Positions 50,974 to 60,772 of a stretch of DNA of 64,000 nt are shown piece after piece. Under the pieces are notes generated by a model, which was not told where the DNA came from, ran no database searches, and saw nothing but the letters and a program-made list of their open reading frames with translations. The position numbers and the translations under genes were made by a program. The number at the start of each line of letters is the position of its first letter. Positions within the stretch are counted from its first letter, which is position 1. Source of the stretch: Sphingomonas albertensis (GTDB lineage Bacteria; Pseudomonadota; Alphaproteobacteria; Sphingomonadales; Sphingomonadaceae); the NCBI RefSeq assembly GCF_014358075.1, contig NZ_JACONT010000001.1, forward strand, positions 62,001-126,000. The letters are read 5' to 3'.

Positions 50974-53397
50974 TCATGCGGCGTCGGAACGCCTGCGTAG
51001 CGCGATGCGATAGGGTCGGCCCGGCGTGGTCGCGAACGTGATCGCATGCGGGTCCCGTTCGAGCCGGATGGCCTTGCCCTGGTGCGATACCGTCACCGGT
51101 TCGAAGCCAGGCGGCATCCGGATCGTCAGGCGCTCACCCCCGGCGATCACGGTCGCATCGACGTGCAGGCCGCTCCAGCTGATCGCGACCTCGTGACCGC
51201 CCCGCGCGCGTAGTCCTGCGACGCGGCCCGAGGTCCATTGCGGCGGGTGCGCGGGTAGCAACGCGATCTCCGTCTCGCGGCTTTGCAGCAGCATCTCGGC
51301 GATCGCCGCGGTGATGCCCAGATTGCCGTCGATCTGGTATACCGGGCGCGGTTGTGCGGGGTGGGTGTCGAGCAGATTGGCCGCGACGCTGTTGACGATA
51401 AAGGCGGAGAGCGACCGCCCGGCCTGTGCCCCGTCCCCGAGCCTCGCCCAAACTGCTGTCGCCCAGGCGCGGCTCCACCCGGTGCTGGCGCCGCCATGCG
51501 CCTCGCGGCGGGCCATCGACGCACGGGCGGCCTGCGCGAGTCGCGGTGTCCGGACCGGGTCGATCGCATCGCCGGGGTACAGCGGATACAGATGCGAGAT
51601 GTGGCGATGACCCGGATCCTGCTCGGCAAAGTCCGTCGACCATTCCTGGAGTTGGCCGTAGCGACCGACACGGTAGGGTTCGAGCTGTTCGAGCAATCCC
51701 GTCAGGCGCGCACTAAGCCCGTCGACATCGCCGATCACCGCCATCGCCGCGATGCAGTTGGCGAACAGTTCGCGGATCAGCGCGAGGTCCATCGTGCAGC
51801 CGGCCGAGATCGCCGCCGACTTGCCGCTCGCCGTCAGGAACAGGTTCTCGGGCGAGATCGACGGTGCGGTGGTCAAATGGCCGCTGCGGGGATCGCGGAC
51901 GAGCCACGCCGCGCAGAATTCGGCACAACTGCGCATCAGCGGAAAGCCGCGTACCTTGAGGAATGCACGGTCGCCGCTGAAGCAGTAATGCTCCCAGACA
52001 TGCTTGACCAGCCAGGGCCCCGCCATCGGCCAGTTCGCCCAATTCGGATCGCCGACGCCTGCACCGACCGGATTGCTCATCGCCCACAGGTCGCTGTTGT
52101 GATGCACGCACCAGCCGGGCAGGCCGTACAGCGATCGGGCGGTCTGCGCACCGGTGACGGCCAGCCGCTCGATATGATCGATCAGCGGCAGATGGCAGTC
52201 CGCGAGATTGCAGCTCTCCGCCGGCCAATAGTTCATCTGGAGATTGATGTTGGTGGTGTAGTTGCCACTCCAGGGCGGGCGCAGTTCGGCATTCCAAACG
52301 CCCTGCAGGTTCGCGGGCATCGTGCGCGCGCGCGAACTGGCGATCATTAGATAGCGGCCGAGCTGGAACAGACGCTCCGCGCGTGGCGTATCGCGGTCGT
52401 CGGCCGCCCCGTGCAGTTCGAGCGAGGCACGGCGATAGAGCGACTGGTGATCGGCAATGTGGCGATCGAGCAGCGTCGCATAGCCATGCCGCGCGCTCGC
52501 TGCGAGGATGCGCTCGGACGAGGCGCGGACGGTCTCGACGGGCGTGCCCGGCATCAGGTCGAAGCGGCGGAACCCGGTGGCGGCGGCGATCCGGATCAGC
52601 ACCGTGGTGGCGCCGCGGATGCGCAGCGCGCCGTCCGCCGCGGTGACCTCGCCGCCCTCGGTCTCGACCGACAGGATCGTCGCGAACGCCATGCCGTGGC
52701 CGGGCGTATCCGAATAGCGCACGGGGTCGGGGACGTCGCGGTAATTGGGTTCGCTCAGCGCCGGCGCCTTGCCGACCAGCGTGATTCGGTTGCCGCCGGC
52801 GTTTGCGGTTGCGCGCAGTTTGCTCGTCAGCTTGAGGCCGCAATCGATCATCCCCCGACGATCCGCGGTGAGACGCAGGACGATCACCGAGTCGGGATGT
52901 GAGGCGAACAGGTCGCGGCTGAACGTGACGTCGCCACAGCGATAGGCGACGGAGGCGACCGCGCGATCGAGGTCGAGCACGCGGCGATACGCCTCCGGGG
53001 CCCCGACATGATCCATTTCGAGGTCGAGATCGGCCATCGGCGCATAGCTGGCGCTGAACGGTCCTTGGAGCGCCGTGCTGATCCTATCGGCGGTCACCGG
53101 GTCGTCCGCGAATACGGCGCGACGGACCGCCGCCAGCGCTTCCCGGCCGTCGTGATCGGGCTTGGCGGCAGGCTGTCCGCTCCACAGCGTATCGTGGTTG
53201 AGCGACAGCACGTCGCGCGCGACTCCGCCGCCCATCATCGCACCCAGCTGCCCGTTGCCGACCGGATGACCGAGCAACCATTCGGTAGCGGGTTGCTTGG
53301 CCGTGATCCGGTGGCGTGCGTCCGTCCCCGGCTCGGCACCGGCATCGCCCACCCCGGCGAGCAGGCCGGCAAGCACCGACCCGGTACCCCCGGCCAA
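50974..53397 (-). CDS. GH95 alpha-L-fucosidase
   Basis: This enzyme has about 807 aa from a TTG at 53397, but the true start is probably upstream. In frame before the [12 protein letters not shown] precedes [16 protein letters not shown] and completes a Tat signal. No ATG/GTG exists there; a CTG at 53445, one base after the stop of the TonB receptor, is a candidate. The GH95 catalytic core has [20 protein letters not shown] with N-I-N following, [12 protein letters not shown], and [20 protein letters not shown]. It also has [16 protein letters not shown], which bears the expected base-related Asp. GH95 enzymes invert alpha-1,2-fucosyl (or alpha-L-galactosyl) linkages. It is translated just before the GH29 gene, with an ATGA-type overlap at 50974-50977. 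Confidence 0.93.
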   Translation of the reverse strand: MAGGTGSVLAGLLAGVGDAGAEPGTDARHRITAKQPATEWLLGHPVGNGQLGAMMGGGVARDVLSLNHDTLWSGQPAAKPDHDGREALAAVRRAVFADDPVTADRISTALQGPFSASYAPMADLDLEMDHVGAPEAYRRVLDLDRAVASVAYRCGDVTFSRDLFASHPDSVIVLRLTADRRGMIDCGLKLTSKLRATANAGGNRITLVGKAPALSEPNYRDVPDPVRYSDTPGHGMAFATILSVETEGGEVTAADGALRIRGATTVLIRIAAATGFRRFDLMPGTPVETVRASSERILAASARHGYATLLDRHIADHQSLYRRASLELHGAADDRDTPRAERLFQLGRYLMIASSRARTMPANLQGVWNAELRPPWSGNYTTNINLQMNYWPAESCNLADCHLPLIDHIERLAVTGAQTARSLYGLPGWCVHHNSDLWAMSNPVGAGVGDPNWANWPMAGPWLVKHVWEHYCFSGDRAFLKVRGFPLMRSCAEFCAAWLVRDPRSGHLTTAPSISPENLFLTASGKSAAISAGCTMDLALIRELFANCIAAMAVIGDVDGLSARLTGLLEQLEPYRVGRYGQLQEWSTDFAEQDPGHRHISHLYPLYPGDAIDPVRTPRLAQAARASMARREAHGGASTGWSRAWATAVWARLGDGAQAGRSLSAFIVNSVAANLLDTHPAQPRPVYQIDGNLGITAAIAEMLLQSRETEIALLPAHPPQWTSGRVAGLRARGGHEVAISWSGLHVDATVIAGGERLTIRMPPGFEPVTVSHQGKAIRLERDPHAITFATTPGRPYRIALRRRSDAA

Positions 53398-53446
53398 GAC
53401 GGCGCGACGCGATACCCCGTCGGACGCGGGGGACTTGGTACCCAGC

Positions 53447-56400
53447 TCAGAAATCGACCGTCGCCCCTACGCTGATCGACCGGCCGAGCGAGTCATACAC
53501 CGACGGCGAGGTGTTGACGCGTTCGGCGGCCTCGAGTGGCGGGCTCGGGCGGACCGGTGCCGAGCGGTTGAGCACGTTGTTCACCACCACCCGCAGCGTC
53601 AGCGCGCGCGATATCGTCACGCTGCCGCTCAGATCGAACACGTCGTAGGCGGGCAGATACTTGTATTCGTCCGGCACGGTCGGATCGTCCTCCCCGAAGA
53701 TCGGATTGCCGTCGAGCCGCGAGTTCTTGAGCCCCGAATTATGGCGCCAGTTGACCGAGATCAGCCCCTGCGTCTGCGCGGACTCGGGCGAACTCAGCGT
53801 GAACCGGAAATTATGCTGATAGCGGCGATAGCCCTGACCCGCATACGGGCCAAACAGCCCGACCACGTTGAAGTCGGTATCGGGCAGCCCCAGATCGCCG
53901 CCCTTCGCGGTTTGCAGCGTCGACGTGTAGCTGGTCGAGAACCGCGCCCAATTGCCCAGCCGCGTGTCGTAGTTCGCGGAGAAATTGAAGCCGCGCGCGT
54001 TGGTCCGGCCGAGGTTGCTATACCCCTGGTTGATGTAGCCCGTTGCCGATCCGGCATTGCTGAACAGCGTCCCGTCGGCGTTGCGCTTCAGCTGGCTGCA
54101 GAAGAACTCATAGCCGGTGTTGGCGCAGGTCTGCAGGAAGTCGATCGCCCGGTAATAGCCGATGCCGTTCTCGATCTCGATGCTGTAATAATCGGCGGTG
54201 GCGGAGAAACCGCGCAGCATCCGCGGCGTGAGGACGAGGCCATAGGTGTAGGTATGCGCGACCTCCGGCGTCACCAACCCCTCCGAGCCGTTGCGCACGG
54301 TGCACAGTAAGTCGGGACATTGCGCGATCGAACCATATTGCGCGTCGGTCACGCCGGTGCTGGCGCAGATCTCGCGGCTCGCGACCGGGCTGGTCCCCGC
54401 ACAGGGATCGCCGAGCGTGTTCGTATCGAGCGTGCCGTAGCTCGTATTGGCGTTGGACGAGAGCTCGTAGATGCTCGGCGCACGCGTAGCCTTGTTATAG
54501 CTCGCGCGGAACAGGATGTCCTCGACCGGGCGCCAGCTACCGTCGATCTTGTAGGTCGACTGCGCCTTCGCGATGCCCGAATATTTCGAGCCGCGGATCG
54601 CCGCGCCGACGCTCAGGTCGCGGATGAACGGCTTGTCGCTGACCAGCGGCACGTTGATCTCGCCGTACAGGTCGGCGGCTTCGTTCGACAAGGTCGTCGG
54701 CGTCGAGCCGAAGGCGGCCTGGTACGCGGCATCGGGGCGCGATCGATAGGTGTTCCGGCGGTATTCGCCGCCGACCGCGACGTTGATGCCCTTGGTCGAG
54801 AAGGGGCTTTTGAGGCCGTAATCGCCGAGATCGCCGGTGACGTTGGCATTGCCGACCCACTGCTCATAGCGTTCGCGGAACACGCCGCCGCCCTCCGCAT
54901 AGGACAGATAGTCCACCGCGGCGGCACTCGGCCCGTTGGTCGAGAAGATGTCGAGCGGGACACAGCTCGGGTCTGATCCGTTGACGGCCGAGACGCAGGT
55001 CGGCGTGCCGTTGACGTCGACCACCTGCAACGCGTTGGCGACATTGGTCGGATCGATCCGACCGGTCTGCTGCTGGCGGTACAGCGTGGTCGAGTAGACG
55101 CCGCCGACATCGTAATGCCAGGCGCTGCCGAGATCGCCGCGAACGCCCGCCACCGCGCGATAGATCTCGTTCGACGACCGCGTCGTCTGCGGCTCGGTGA
55201 AGCGGTAGCGCACGTCGGTGCGGACGTTCGTGCTGGTGCCGGCCGCCGATCCGCACAGCGCGCCGGCCTGTTGCGCGGACAGCAGGGGGTTGTTGCAGTT
55301 GATGTCGTACGGGGTCGATCCGGGCTGGATGGTGGCGGGGTCCGACTGGCTCTGCGATTCGGACCGCAGATACAGCCCGTTCGCGTAGAGCTGAATCGCC
55401 TTCGAGACTTCGTAGTTCAGGAACGTCGCGCCGTTGTAGCGCTTGTTCTGCCGCTGGAAATAGAAGCTGTCGTTGTAGTTATAGCCGTTCGTGCCCGTGA
55501 ACGGGACGAATTCGCGGCCGCCATCGGCCGCGTTGGTCAGGATGTTGCCATTCTGCGCCGGGCCCGACAGCGCCTGGAAATACCCCGCCGAGGTGGCGGA
55601 CGACGGCGATGCGCAGACCACGGTCTGGCCCGACAGCGTGATGGGGCAGACCGAGAACGAGCGCGACGAGGCGAGCACGGGTTCGGTCTGGCTGTACGCG
55701 CCGAACACCGAGATATTGCCCCGGCCGCCGGCGAAGTTCTTGCCCATGCTGATATTGGCGTCGAACCGGCCGCCATCGTTGGTCATGCCGCTGGGGACCG
55801 CAAACCCGGAATTGCGTGCCGCCTGCGCGGCGATGTTGTCGCGGTTGTCGGCGTTGTAGAAGCCGTAGTTGACGTTCGCGTTGACGCCTTCGAAGTCCTT
55901 GCGAAGGATGAAGTTCACCACCCCGCCGATCGCATCCGAGCCATAGACCGCGGATGCTCCGCCGGTCAGCAGGTCGACCCGCTCGATCAGCCCGACCGGC
56001 ACGACGGAGGCGTCGATGCCTTCGGTGACTCCGATCCGCTGGCCGTCGATCAGCGTGAGCGTCCGGTTGGTGCCCAGCCCGTGGAAATCGAATTGCTGGC
56101 GTCCGTTGCCGTTCGACAAATTGGTATCGCTGTTCTTGATCGCGGGTACGCGGTTCAGCACTTCCTGCACGCTGAACGCCGCCTGCAGTTTGATGTCTGC
56201 CTGGGTGACGCTGGTCACCGGCGCGGTCTCGACGAGGTTCTTGGAGCGGATGCGCGACCCGGTGACGACGATGTCGCCGCCGGGCGGGGGCGTTGGGGCG
56301 GTGTCGACTTCGGTATCGGCCGCCGCGCGATCCTGGGCGGTTCCCGGTACCGTAATCGCGACCCGGGTGAGCGCGGCGGGGCGGGTGATCACATAGACGC

Positions 56401-56704
56401 CCTGGCCGGTCCGCGACATCGTGAGGCCGCTGCCCTGGAGCAAGCGGCCGATCGCCGCGTCCGCCGTCATCGCGCCGATGATGGAGGGGGCAATGCGACC
56501 ACCGAGTGCCGCTTCGTCGAACACGATCTGCACATGCATCTGACGACCGAGCAATCGCAGCGCCGTACCCAGCGGCTGTGCCTTGATATCGATGCGGACC
56601 ACCCGCTGGGCTTGCGGTGCCTGCGCCTGCGCCGACGTGACCGTCATCATCGTCGCTATAGCCGCGCAGCTTGCGCCGAGAATCATGCGCTTCGTCACAG
56701 TCAT
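53447..56704 (-). CDS. TonB-dependent receptor with STN signalling domain (fucoside locus)
   Basis: This 1085-aa receptor has GAGGGGG just before the ATG at 56704. A signal peptide ends at TSAQAQ. Residues about 38-110 form a secretin/TonB short N-terminal (STN) domain ([19 protein letters not shown], then [13 protein letters not shown], then GVYVITRP), used by FecA-type transducers to signal to FecR. The plug runs from [15 protein letters not shown] to [19 protein letters not shown]. The barrel ends VGATVDF. The order FecI-FecR-receptor and the two fucosidase genes behind it indicate uptake of a fucosylated oligosaccharide combined with surface signalling. Several short Cys pairs occur in extracellular loops. 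The nearest stop-to-start distance downstream is only about 50 bases. Confidence 0.96.
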   Translation of the reverse strand: MTVTKRMILGASCAAIATMMTVTSAQAQAPQAQRVVRIDIKAQPLGTALRLLGRQMHVQIVFDEAALGGRIAPSIIGAMTADAAIGRLLQGSGLTMSRTGQGVYVITRPAALTRVAITVPGTAQDRAAADTEVDTAPTPPPGGDIVVTGSRIRSKNLVETAPVTSVTQADIKLQAAFSVQEVLNRVPAIKNSDTNLSNGNGRQQFDFHGLGTNRTLTLIDGQRIGVTEGIDASVVPVGLIERVDLLTGGASAVYGSDAIGGVVNFILRKDFEGVNANVNYGFYNADNRDNIAAQAARNSGFAVPSGMTNDGGRFDANISMGKNFAGGRGNISVFGAYSQTEPVLASSRSFSVCPITLSGQTVVCASPSSATSAGYFQALSGPAQNGNILTNAADGGREFVPFTGTNGYNYNDSFYFQRQNKRYNGATFLNYEVSKAIQLYANGLYLRSESQSQSDPATIQPGSTPYDINCNNPLLSAQQAGALCGSAAGTSTNVRTDVRYRFTEPQTTRSSNEIYRAVAGVRGDLGSAWHYDVGGVYSTTLYRQQQTGRIDPTNVANALQVVDVNGTPTCVSAVNGSDPSCVPLDIFSTNGPSAAAVDYLSYAEGGGVFRERYEQWVGNANVTGDLGDYGLKSPFSTKGINVAVGGEYRRNTYRSRPDAAYQAAFGSTPTTLSNEAADLYGEINVPLVSDKPFIRDLSVGAAIRGSKYSGIAKAQSTYKIDGSWRPVEDILFRASYNKATRAPSIYELSSNANTSYGTLDTNTLGDPCAGTSPVASREICASTGVTDAQYGSIAQCPDLLCTVRNGSEGLVTPEVAHTYTYGLVLTPRMLRGFSATADYYSIEIENGIGYYRAIDFLQTCANTGYEFFCSQLKRNADGTLFSNAGSATGYINQGYSNLGRTNARGFNFSANYDTRLGNWARFSTSYTSTLQTAKGGDLGLPDTDFNVVGLFGPYAGQGYRRYQHNFRFTLSSPESAQTQGLISVNWRHNSGLKNSRLDGNPIFGEDDPTVPDEYKYLPAYDVFDLSGSVTISRALTLRVVVNNVLNRSAPVRPSPPLEAAERVNTSPSVYDSLGRSISVGATVDF

Positions 56705-56812
56705 CAACCGCCCCCTCGTCAGGTTATACTTTTATGACGCATGGCGTGCGCGGATGCTCAGCAAATTACCGCATTTATCTTCAATTGATGTTATTTTGGC
56801 GCTCAACCGGTA

Positions 56813-57847
56813 TCATCGGCGTCGGCGCAGCCGGATTTCCGCATCGTCGACGGTGGCATCGACGGGGAAGGTCGCAGCGATGGCCTGCGCGAACGCATCA
56901 ACATCGCCGACGTTGAAGACCCCGCTGATCCGGACGTCCGCGACGCCGGGATCGACGGTGATCCGTCGTCGCTCGGCATAGCGGTTTATCCGTTCCGCGG
57001 CGGTGCCAAGCGTCTCGGACGTGAAGCTGATCTGTTCCGCACCCCAGCCCTCGCCGCCGCCCATAGGGCCGATCACCGGACCGATCGACCCGATCGTCCC
57101 CGCTACCGGCAGACCGATTTCGTAGCCGGGCGTCAGCGCACGCTCCGCGGTAACGCTACGACCATCGCGCCGGACGATCTCGCTCGTCTGCCCCTGCGGC
57201 GTATCGCGCAGCACCGCGACCCGCCCTTCGAACAGCGCGACCCGCACCTCGCGGCTGAGCCGTTCGACCGAGAATTCGGTTCCGGTCGCGACGACCATAT
57301 TGCGGCCGCTCCGTACCGCGAACGGGCGAAGCGGGTCCTTTGCGACCTTGAACCGCGCGCGGCCCCGTTCGAGGACGACGTTGCGGCGTTGCGCGGTGAA
57401 CGACACCGTGACGACGCTGTCGGCATCCAGCGACAGGCGCGAGCCATCGGCCAGCGCAATGACGCGACGCTCGCCGATCCCGGTGCGATATTCGTCGCGC
57501 CCGTCCTGCCGCCACAGCAGCGACCCGAGCGCCAGCGTCAGCAGCAATGCCGCGGCGATCGCCCACAGGATGGGCTGGGACACGAACTTCGTGCGCAGCC
57601 AGCGGCGCTGTCCGGCGCGGTGGACCGCACCGAGCGCTTCGCGGCGCAGGGCGAGCATCTCGGGCGCGTCGGCGTCCGCATCGACCGCGTCCCACACCGC
57701 GAGTGCAGCGCCCAGTCGCTCGCCACGGGTCGCGTCGCCGGCGAGCCAATCGTGCAGTTTGTCGCGGTCCTCCGACGACATGCTGCCGTCGCTCAATCGC
57801 AGGCACCATTCGACGACCATGTCCTCGTCGGACCGGGGCGCGGTCAT
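56813..57847 (-). CDS. FecR family anti-sigma factor
   Basis: This 344-aa single-pass inner-membrane regulator has its start at 57847 overlapping the sigma stop by ATGA. The N-terminal cytoplasmic DUF4880 part (VVEWCLRLSDGSMSSEDRDK, then LHDWLAGDATRGE) binds the sigma factor. A span lies at about residues 85-105 (PILWAIAAALLLTLALGSLLW). The FecR periplasmic domain follows with RRVIALADGSRLSLDADS, RFKVAKDPLRPFAVRSG and VVATGTEFSVERL. The C-terminal DUF4974-type domain has VADVRISGVFNVGDVDAF and contacts the receptor STN domain. It relays substrate occupancy of the TonB receptor to the ECF sigma. Confidence 0.96.
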   Translation of the reverse strand: MTAPRSDEDMVVEWCLRLSDGSMSSEDRDKLHDWLAGDATRGERLGAALAVWDAVDADADAPEMLALRREALGAVHRAGQRRWLRTKFVSQPILWAIAAALLLTLALGSLLWRQDGRDEYRTGIGERRVIALADGSRLSLDADSVVTVSFTAQRRNVVLERGRARFKVAKDPLRPFAVRSGRNMVVATGTEFSVERLSREVRVALFEGRVAVLRDTPQGQTSEIVRRDGRSVTAERALTPGYEIGLPVAGTIGSIGPVIGPMGGGEGWGAEQISFTSETLGTAAERINRYAERRRITVDPGVADVRISGVFNVGDVDAFAQAIAATFPVDATVDDAEIRLRRRR

Positions 57848-58374
57848 TGCGAGTCTCCCATGTCTGCCAGCAACGCCCGCATCGCGTTCGCGATATGCTT
57901 TTCGACCGCGCTGACCGAGATGCCGAACGCATCGGCGATCGCCTTTCGCTGCATGCCCTCCAACCGATAGAGGATGAAAATCTGGCGGGTGCGGTCCGGC
58001 AGTCCGCCCAGCGTCCGCGCGACACACCCGACGCTCTGCCGCGCGGACAGCAACCGCTCGGCGTCGATCGGGTCGATAGCAAGGTCGGGATCGCCCGCGC
58101 GCGATTGCAGATAGCGCGAGCGCGTGGCCTCGCGCCGGTAATTGTCGCGCAGGAGATTGGCCGCGGCCTGGAAGATATAACCTTCGGGATTGTTCGTCGC
58201 CGGCCCGGTCATGGTCGCCATGCGGATGAAAAGATCCTGGATCAGATCCTCCGCCTGCAGCGGGTCGCTCAGACGCCGGACGAAGAACGCCATCAGCGCC
58301 GGACGTATGCGCTCCATCAGCGCCGACAGGTCGTGCTCCGGCATGACACCTGCAGGTCGCGTGCGCTTCATCAT
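57844..58374 (-). CDS. ECF sigma factor, FecI-like
   Basis: This 176-aa sigma-70 family protein of the extracytoplasmic-function group has region 2 at about residues 20-90 (RPALMAFFVRRLSDPLQAED, then LIQDLFIRM). Region 4 at 115-170 has TLGGLPDRTRQIFILYRL and the helix-turn-helix KAIADAFGISVSAVEKHI. This pattern is FecI-like. The ATG at 58374 lacks a clear ribosome site; an ATG at 58344 with AGGT is an alternative. It is the first gene of the fucoside locus and is expected to direct RNA polymerase to the receptor promoter between 56705 and 56812. Confidence 0.95.
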   Translation of the reverse strand: MMKRTRPAGVMPEHDLSALMERIRPALMAFFVRRLSDPLQAEDLIQDLFIRMATMTGPATNNPEGYIFQAAANLLRDNYRREATRSRYLQSRAGDPDLAIDPIDAERLLSARQSVGCVARTLGGLPDRTRQIFILYRLEGMQRKAIADAFGISVSAVEKHIANAMRALLADMGDSQ

Positions 58375-58447
58375 GGTAGATAGACGTCCGGATAGGCGAT
58401 GTGCACAGCCGAAACCGCAGATTCCTTTGATTTAGCCGCTTTGGACA

Positions 58448-59299
58448 TCAGAACGTGTACGCAAGGCCGATCGTCCCGAGCCACTGGTCGCGCGATCCGG
58501 CGATCGCGACGAGCGGGCTGCGGGCGATGTCGCCGTCCATGCGGCCATAGGTGCCACCCGCGACGATCTTGACGCCGTGCAGCAGGTCGCCGGTGAGCGA
58601 ATAGCTGCCGATCGCGCCGAGCGTCCAGTTCTTGAGGCCAGCGCCGGCGGTGTAGATCGGCAGCCCGCTCGCCACGCTCTGCGCCGCGGAGACGCTGTAA
58701 TAGGTCTGCGCATAGCCGCGTTCGACGATGTCGGCGGAGGCGAACAGGCCGATCGCGGCTTTGCGCGACAGCGGCGCGAAATAGGTGATGCTTGGGTTCC
58801 AGATCCCGCTGTCGTGGACGCCGCTGACGTCGTGGCGATAGCCGAGCGTGACCGACAACTTGTCGTAGGGGCTGGTCAGCACGCCGGTCTTGCCGATGCC
58901 GACATAGCCGCCGAGTTCGACGGCGGTAGCGCGCTTGCCGAGCGCACGGACGCGGAGGTCGTCGATGCTGCCGGACGCACCGTGGTTGAAGTTGAGCTGC
59001 GCGATCGGGCCCGCCTGGAAATCCCAGACCGGACCGGGCCTGTCCTTGATCAGATCGACGCTCAGCTGATTGCCGGCGAGGACGAAGCCATAGCCCTTGA
59101 TCGCACCGATCGCGGCGGGGACGGGGGTGATCCGGTAGTCGTTGGAGCCTTCGTAAACGGGCAGCGCTGCGACCCCCGCACCGACCGTCACGGTATCGCG
59201 GTAGAGATCGGCGGGCTGGTCCTGCGCGCGTGCGGGGGCTGCGCCGATCGCGGTCAGCGCGCCGCCGAGGATGATCGCTGAAGTTCGAGTGGGGAGCAT
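58448..59299 (-). CDS. MipA/OmpV family outer-membrane protein
   Basis: This 283-aa beta-barrel protein has AAGGA 7 bases before the ATG at 59299. A signal peptide ends at APARAQ. The MipA/OmpV family shows in VTVGAGVAALPVYEGSNDYR, then IKGYGFVLAGNQLSVDL, then FQAGPIAQLNF, then VELGGYVGIGKTGV. The last strand ends GLAYTF with a C-terminal aromatic. OmpV/MipA proteins are outer-membrane proteins; MipA was described as a scaffold for murein enzymes, and others respond to osmolarity or antibiotics. It lies behind the second RND pump and outer-membrane channel, so it is probably part of that operon. Its role in efflux is unknown. Confidence 0.94.
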   Translation of the reverse strand: MLPTRTSAIILGGALTAIGAAPARAQDQPADLYRDTVTVGAGVAALPVYEGSNDYRITPVPAAIGAIKGYGFVLAGNQLSVDLIKDRPGPVWDFQAGPIAQLNFNHGASGSIDDLRVRALGKRATAVELGGYVGIGKTGVLTSPYDKLSVTLGYRHDVSGVHDSGIWNPSITYFAPLSRKAAIGLFASADIVERGYAQTYYSVSAAQSVASGLPIYTAGAGLKNWTLGAIGSYSLTGDLLHGVKIVAGGTYGRMDGDIARSPLVAIAGSRDQWLGTIGLAYTF

Positions 59300-59350
59300 G
59301 GAAATGTCCTTGGTCTTGGAGGGGGGGCAGGCGCTGCGAACCGCTAACCG

Positions 59351-60772
59351 CTAGCCGCCGAGCGCGCGGTGGAGCTGGATGTGGGCGATCATGGCGGCGA
59401 CGCGCTGGCGGACGAGCGCGCGCTCCGCCGACAGCGCGGCCTCGCGCGCGTCGAGCACCGGCGGCAGCGCGATATCGCCGCGAGCGTAGCGCGCCTCGAC
59501 CCGCGCGACCGTCTCGCGCCGCGCGGCAAGGTCGCGGTCGGACAGGTCGGTGCGTTCGGTCGCGGCGCGAGTCGCCGACAGCGCGTCGTCGACTTCGCGC
59601 CACGCGTTGAGGACGGTCTGCCGGTACGCGAGCGCGGCGCTGCGGTCCTCCGACCGGCGCAGGTCGAGTTGCCGCTGCAACCGGCCGCCAGAGAAGATCG
59701 GCAGCGACAGGCTTGGCCCGATGCTGGTGCTGCGCGCGTTCCAGCCGAAGTCGGAGAGGCTGAGCACGTCGATGTCGAACAGGCCGGTCAGGCTGATCTT
59801 GGGATAGAAATCGGCCTGTGCCACGCCGATCTGCGCGGTCGCGGCGTGGAGTCGTGCCTCGGCCTCGACGATGTCAGGCCGCGTGCGGGCGACGTCCGAG
59901 GGCAGACGCACTGCGGTCGCCGGCAGGGGCTTCGGCGGTTGCAGCGTCGCGCGGTCGAACGGCGCGGAATCGGGCGTGCCCCCGACCAGGATCGCGAGCG
60001 CGCGCTGCGTCGCCGCCGCCTGATGATCGAGGTCGACGATATCGCCGCGCAGCGCCCGCAGCTTTTCCTCGGTCGCGGCGAGATCGATCGGCGTGGCGAG
60101 CCCGCGCGCCAACAGCGCACGCGCGATTGCGGCGTTGCGGTCGGCGATGGCGACGTCTTGCTGCGCAATGCGGCGTTCGTCCCACAGGCCGCGCAACTGG
60201 ACATAGCTGCGCGCGACCTCGGCCTCGACCGACAGGCGCACCCCGCGCGCGGCGGCTTCGGTGGCTTCGACCGAGGCCTGCGCGGCTTCGGCCTGACGCC
60301 GGTGGCCGCCCCACAGATCGAGTTCCCAGCTCGCGCCGACGCCGACGCTGTAAAGATCGAAATCGACACCCTTGGGCGGGGTCGTCGTCGGCGTGACGCC
60401 GAGCACAGTCTGCGTGACCGAGGCGATCCCCGCCGTGCCGAGGCGTTCGCGGCTGTACCCCGCCTGTCCCTCGACCTGCGGCGCACCGGCGGCGCGCGCC
60501 TGACCGCGCTCGATCCGCGCGGCGGTGATCCGCTCGATCGCCGCTGCGATATCGAGGTTCGCCGCACCAGCCCGCGCCTCCAGCGCATCGAGCACCGGAT
60601 CGTCGAAGCTGCGCCACCAGCGCGCATCGGTGCTAGCCGCCACCGGGGCCGCCCCCTGCCACACCGGCGGCAGGATCGGCGCGGGCGGCGTGAAGTTCGG
60701 CCCGACCGTGCACCCTGCCAGCGCGGCGGCGAGCAGCAGCGGCAGGGCGCGCGAGACATTCGGTTCATGCAT
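59351..60772 (-). CDS. Outer-membrane efflux channel, NodT family lipoprotein
   Basis: This 473-aa TolC-fold channel has a lipobox (LAGCTVGPNF, Cys about residue 21). The family hallmark GPNFTPP-x-P is directly behind the lipid site. The two efflux repeats have DARWWRSFDDPVLDALEARA, LWGGHRRQAEAAQASVEA and RTRPDIVEAEARLHAATAQIG-type segments. The last part shows RYARGDIALPPVLDAREA. The start overlaps the pump stop by 8 bases. It serves as exit duct for the pump encoded upstream. It differs from the OprM-type channel of the first pump, so the two pumps probably use separate channels. Confidence 0.95.
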   Translation of the reverse strand: MHEPNVSRALPLLLAAALAGCTVGPNFTPPAPILPPVWQGAAPVAASTDARWWRSFDDPVLDALEARAGAANLDIAAAIERITAARIERGQARAAGAPQVEGQAGYSRERLGTAGIASVTQTVLGVTPTTTPPKGVDFDLYSVGVGASWELDLWGGHRRQAEAAQASVEATEAAARGVRLSVEAEVARSYVQLRGLWDERRIAQQDVAIADRNAAIARALLARGLATPIDLAATEEKLRALRGDIVDLDHQAAATQRALAILVGGTPDSAPFDRATLQPPKPLPATAVRLPSDVARTRPDIVEAEARLHAATAQIGVAQADFYPKISLTGLFDIDVLSLSDFGWNARSTSIGPSLSLPIFSGGRLQRQLDLRRSEDRSAALAYRQTVLNAWREVDDALSATRAATERTDLSDRDLAARRETVARVEARYARGDIALPPVLDAREAALSAERALVRQRVAAMIAHIQLHRALGG

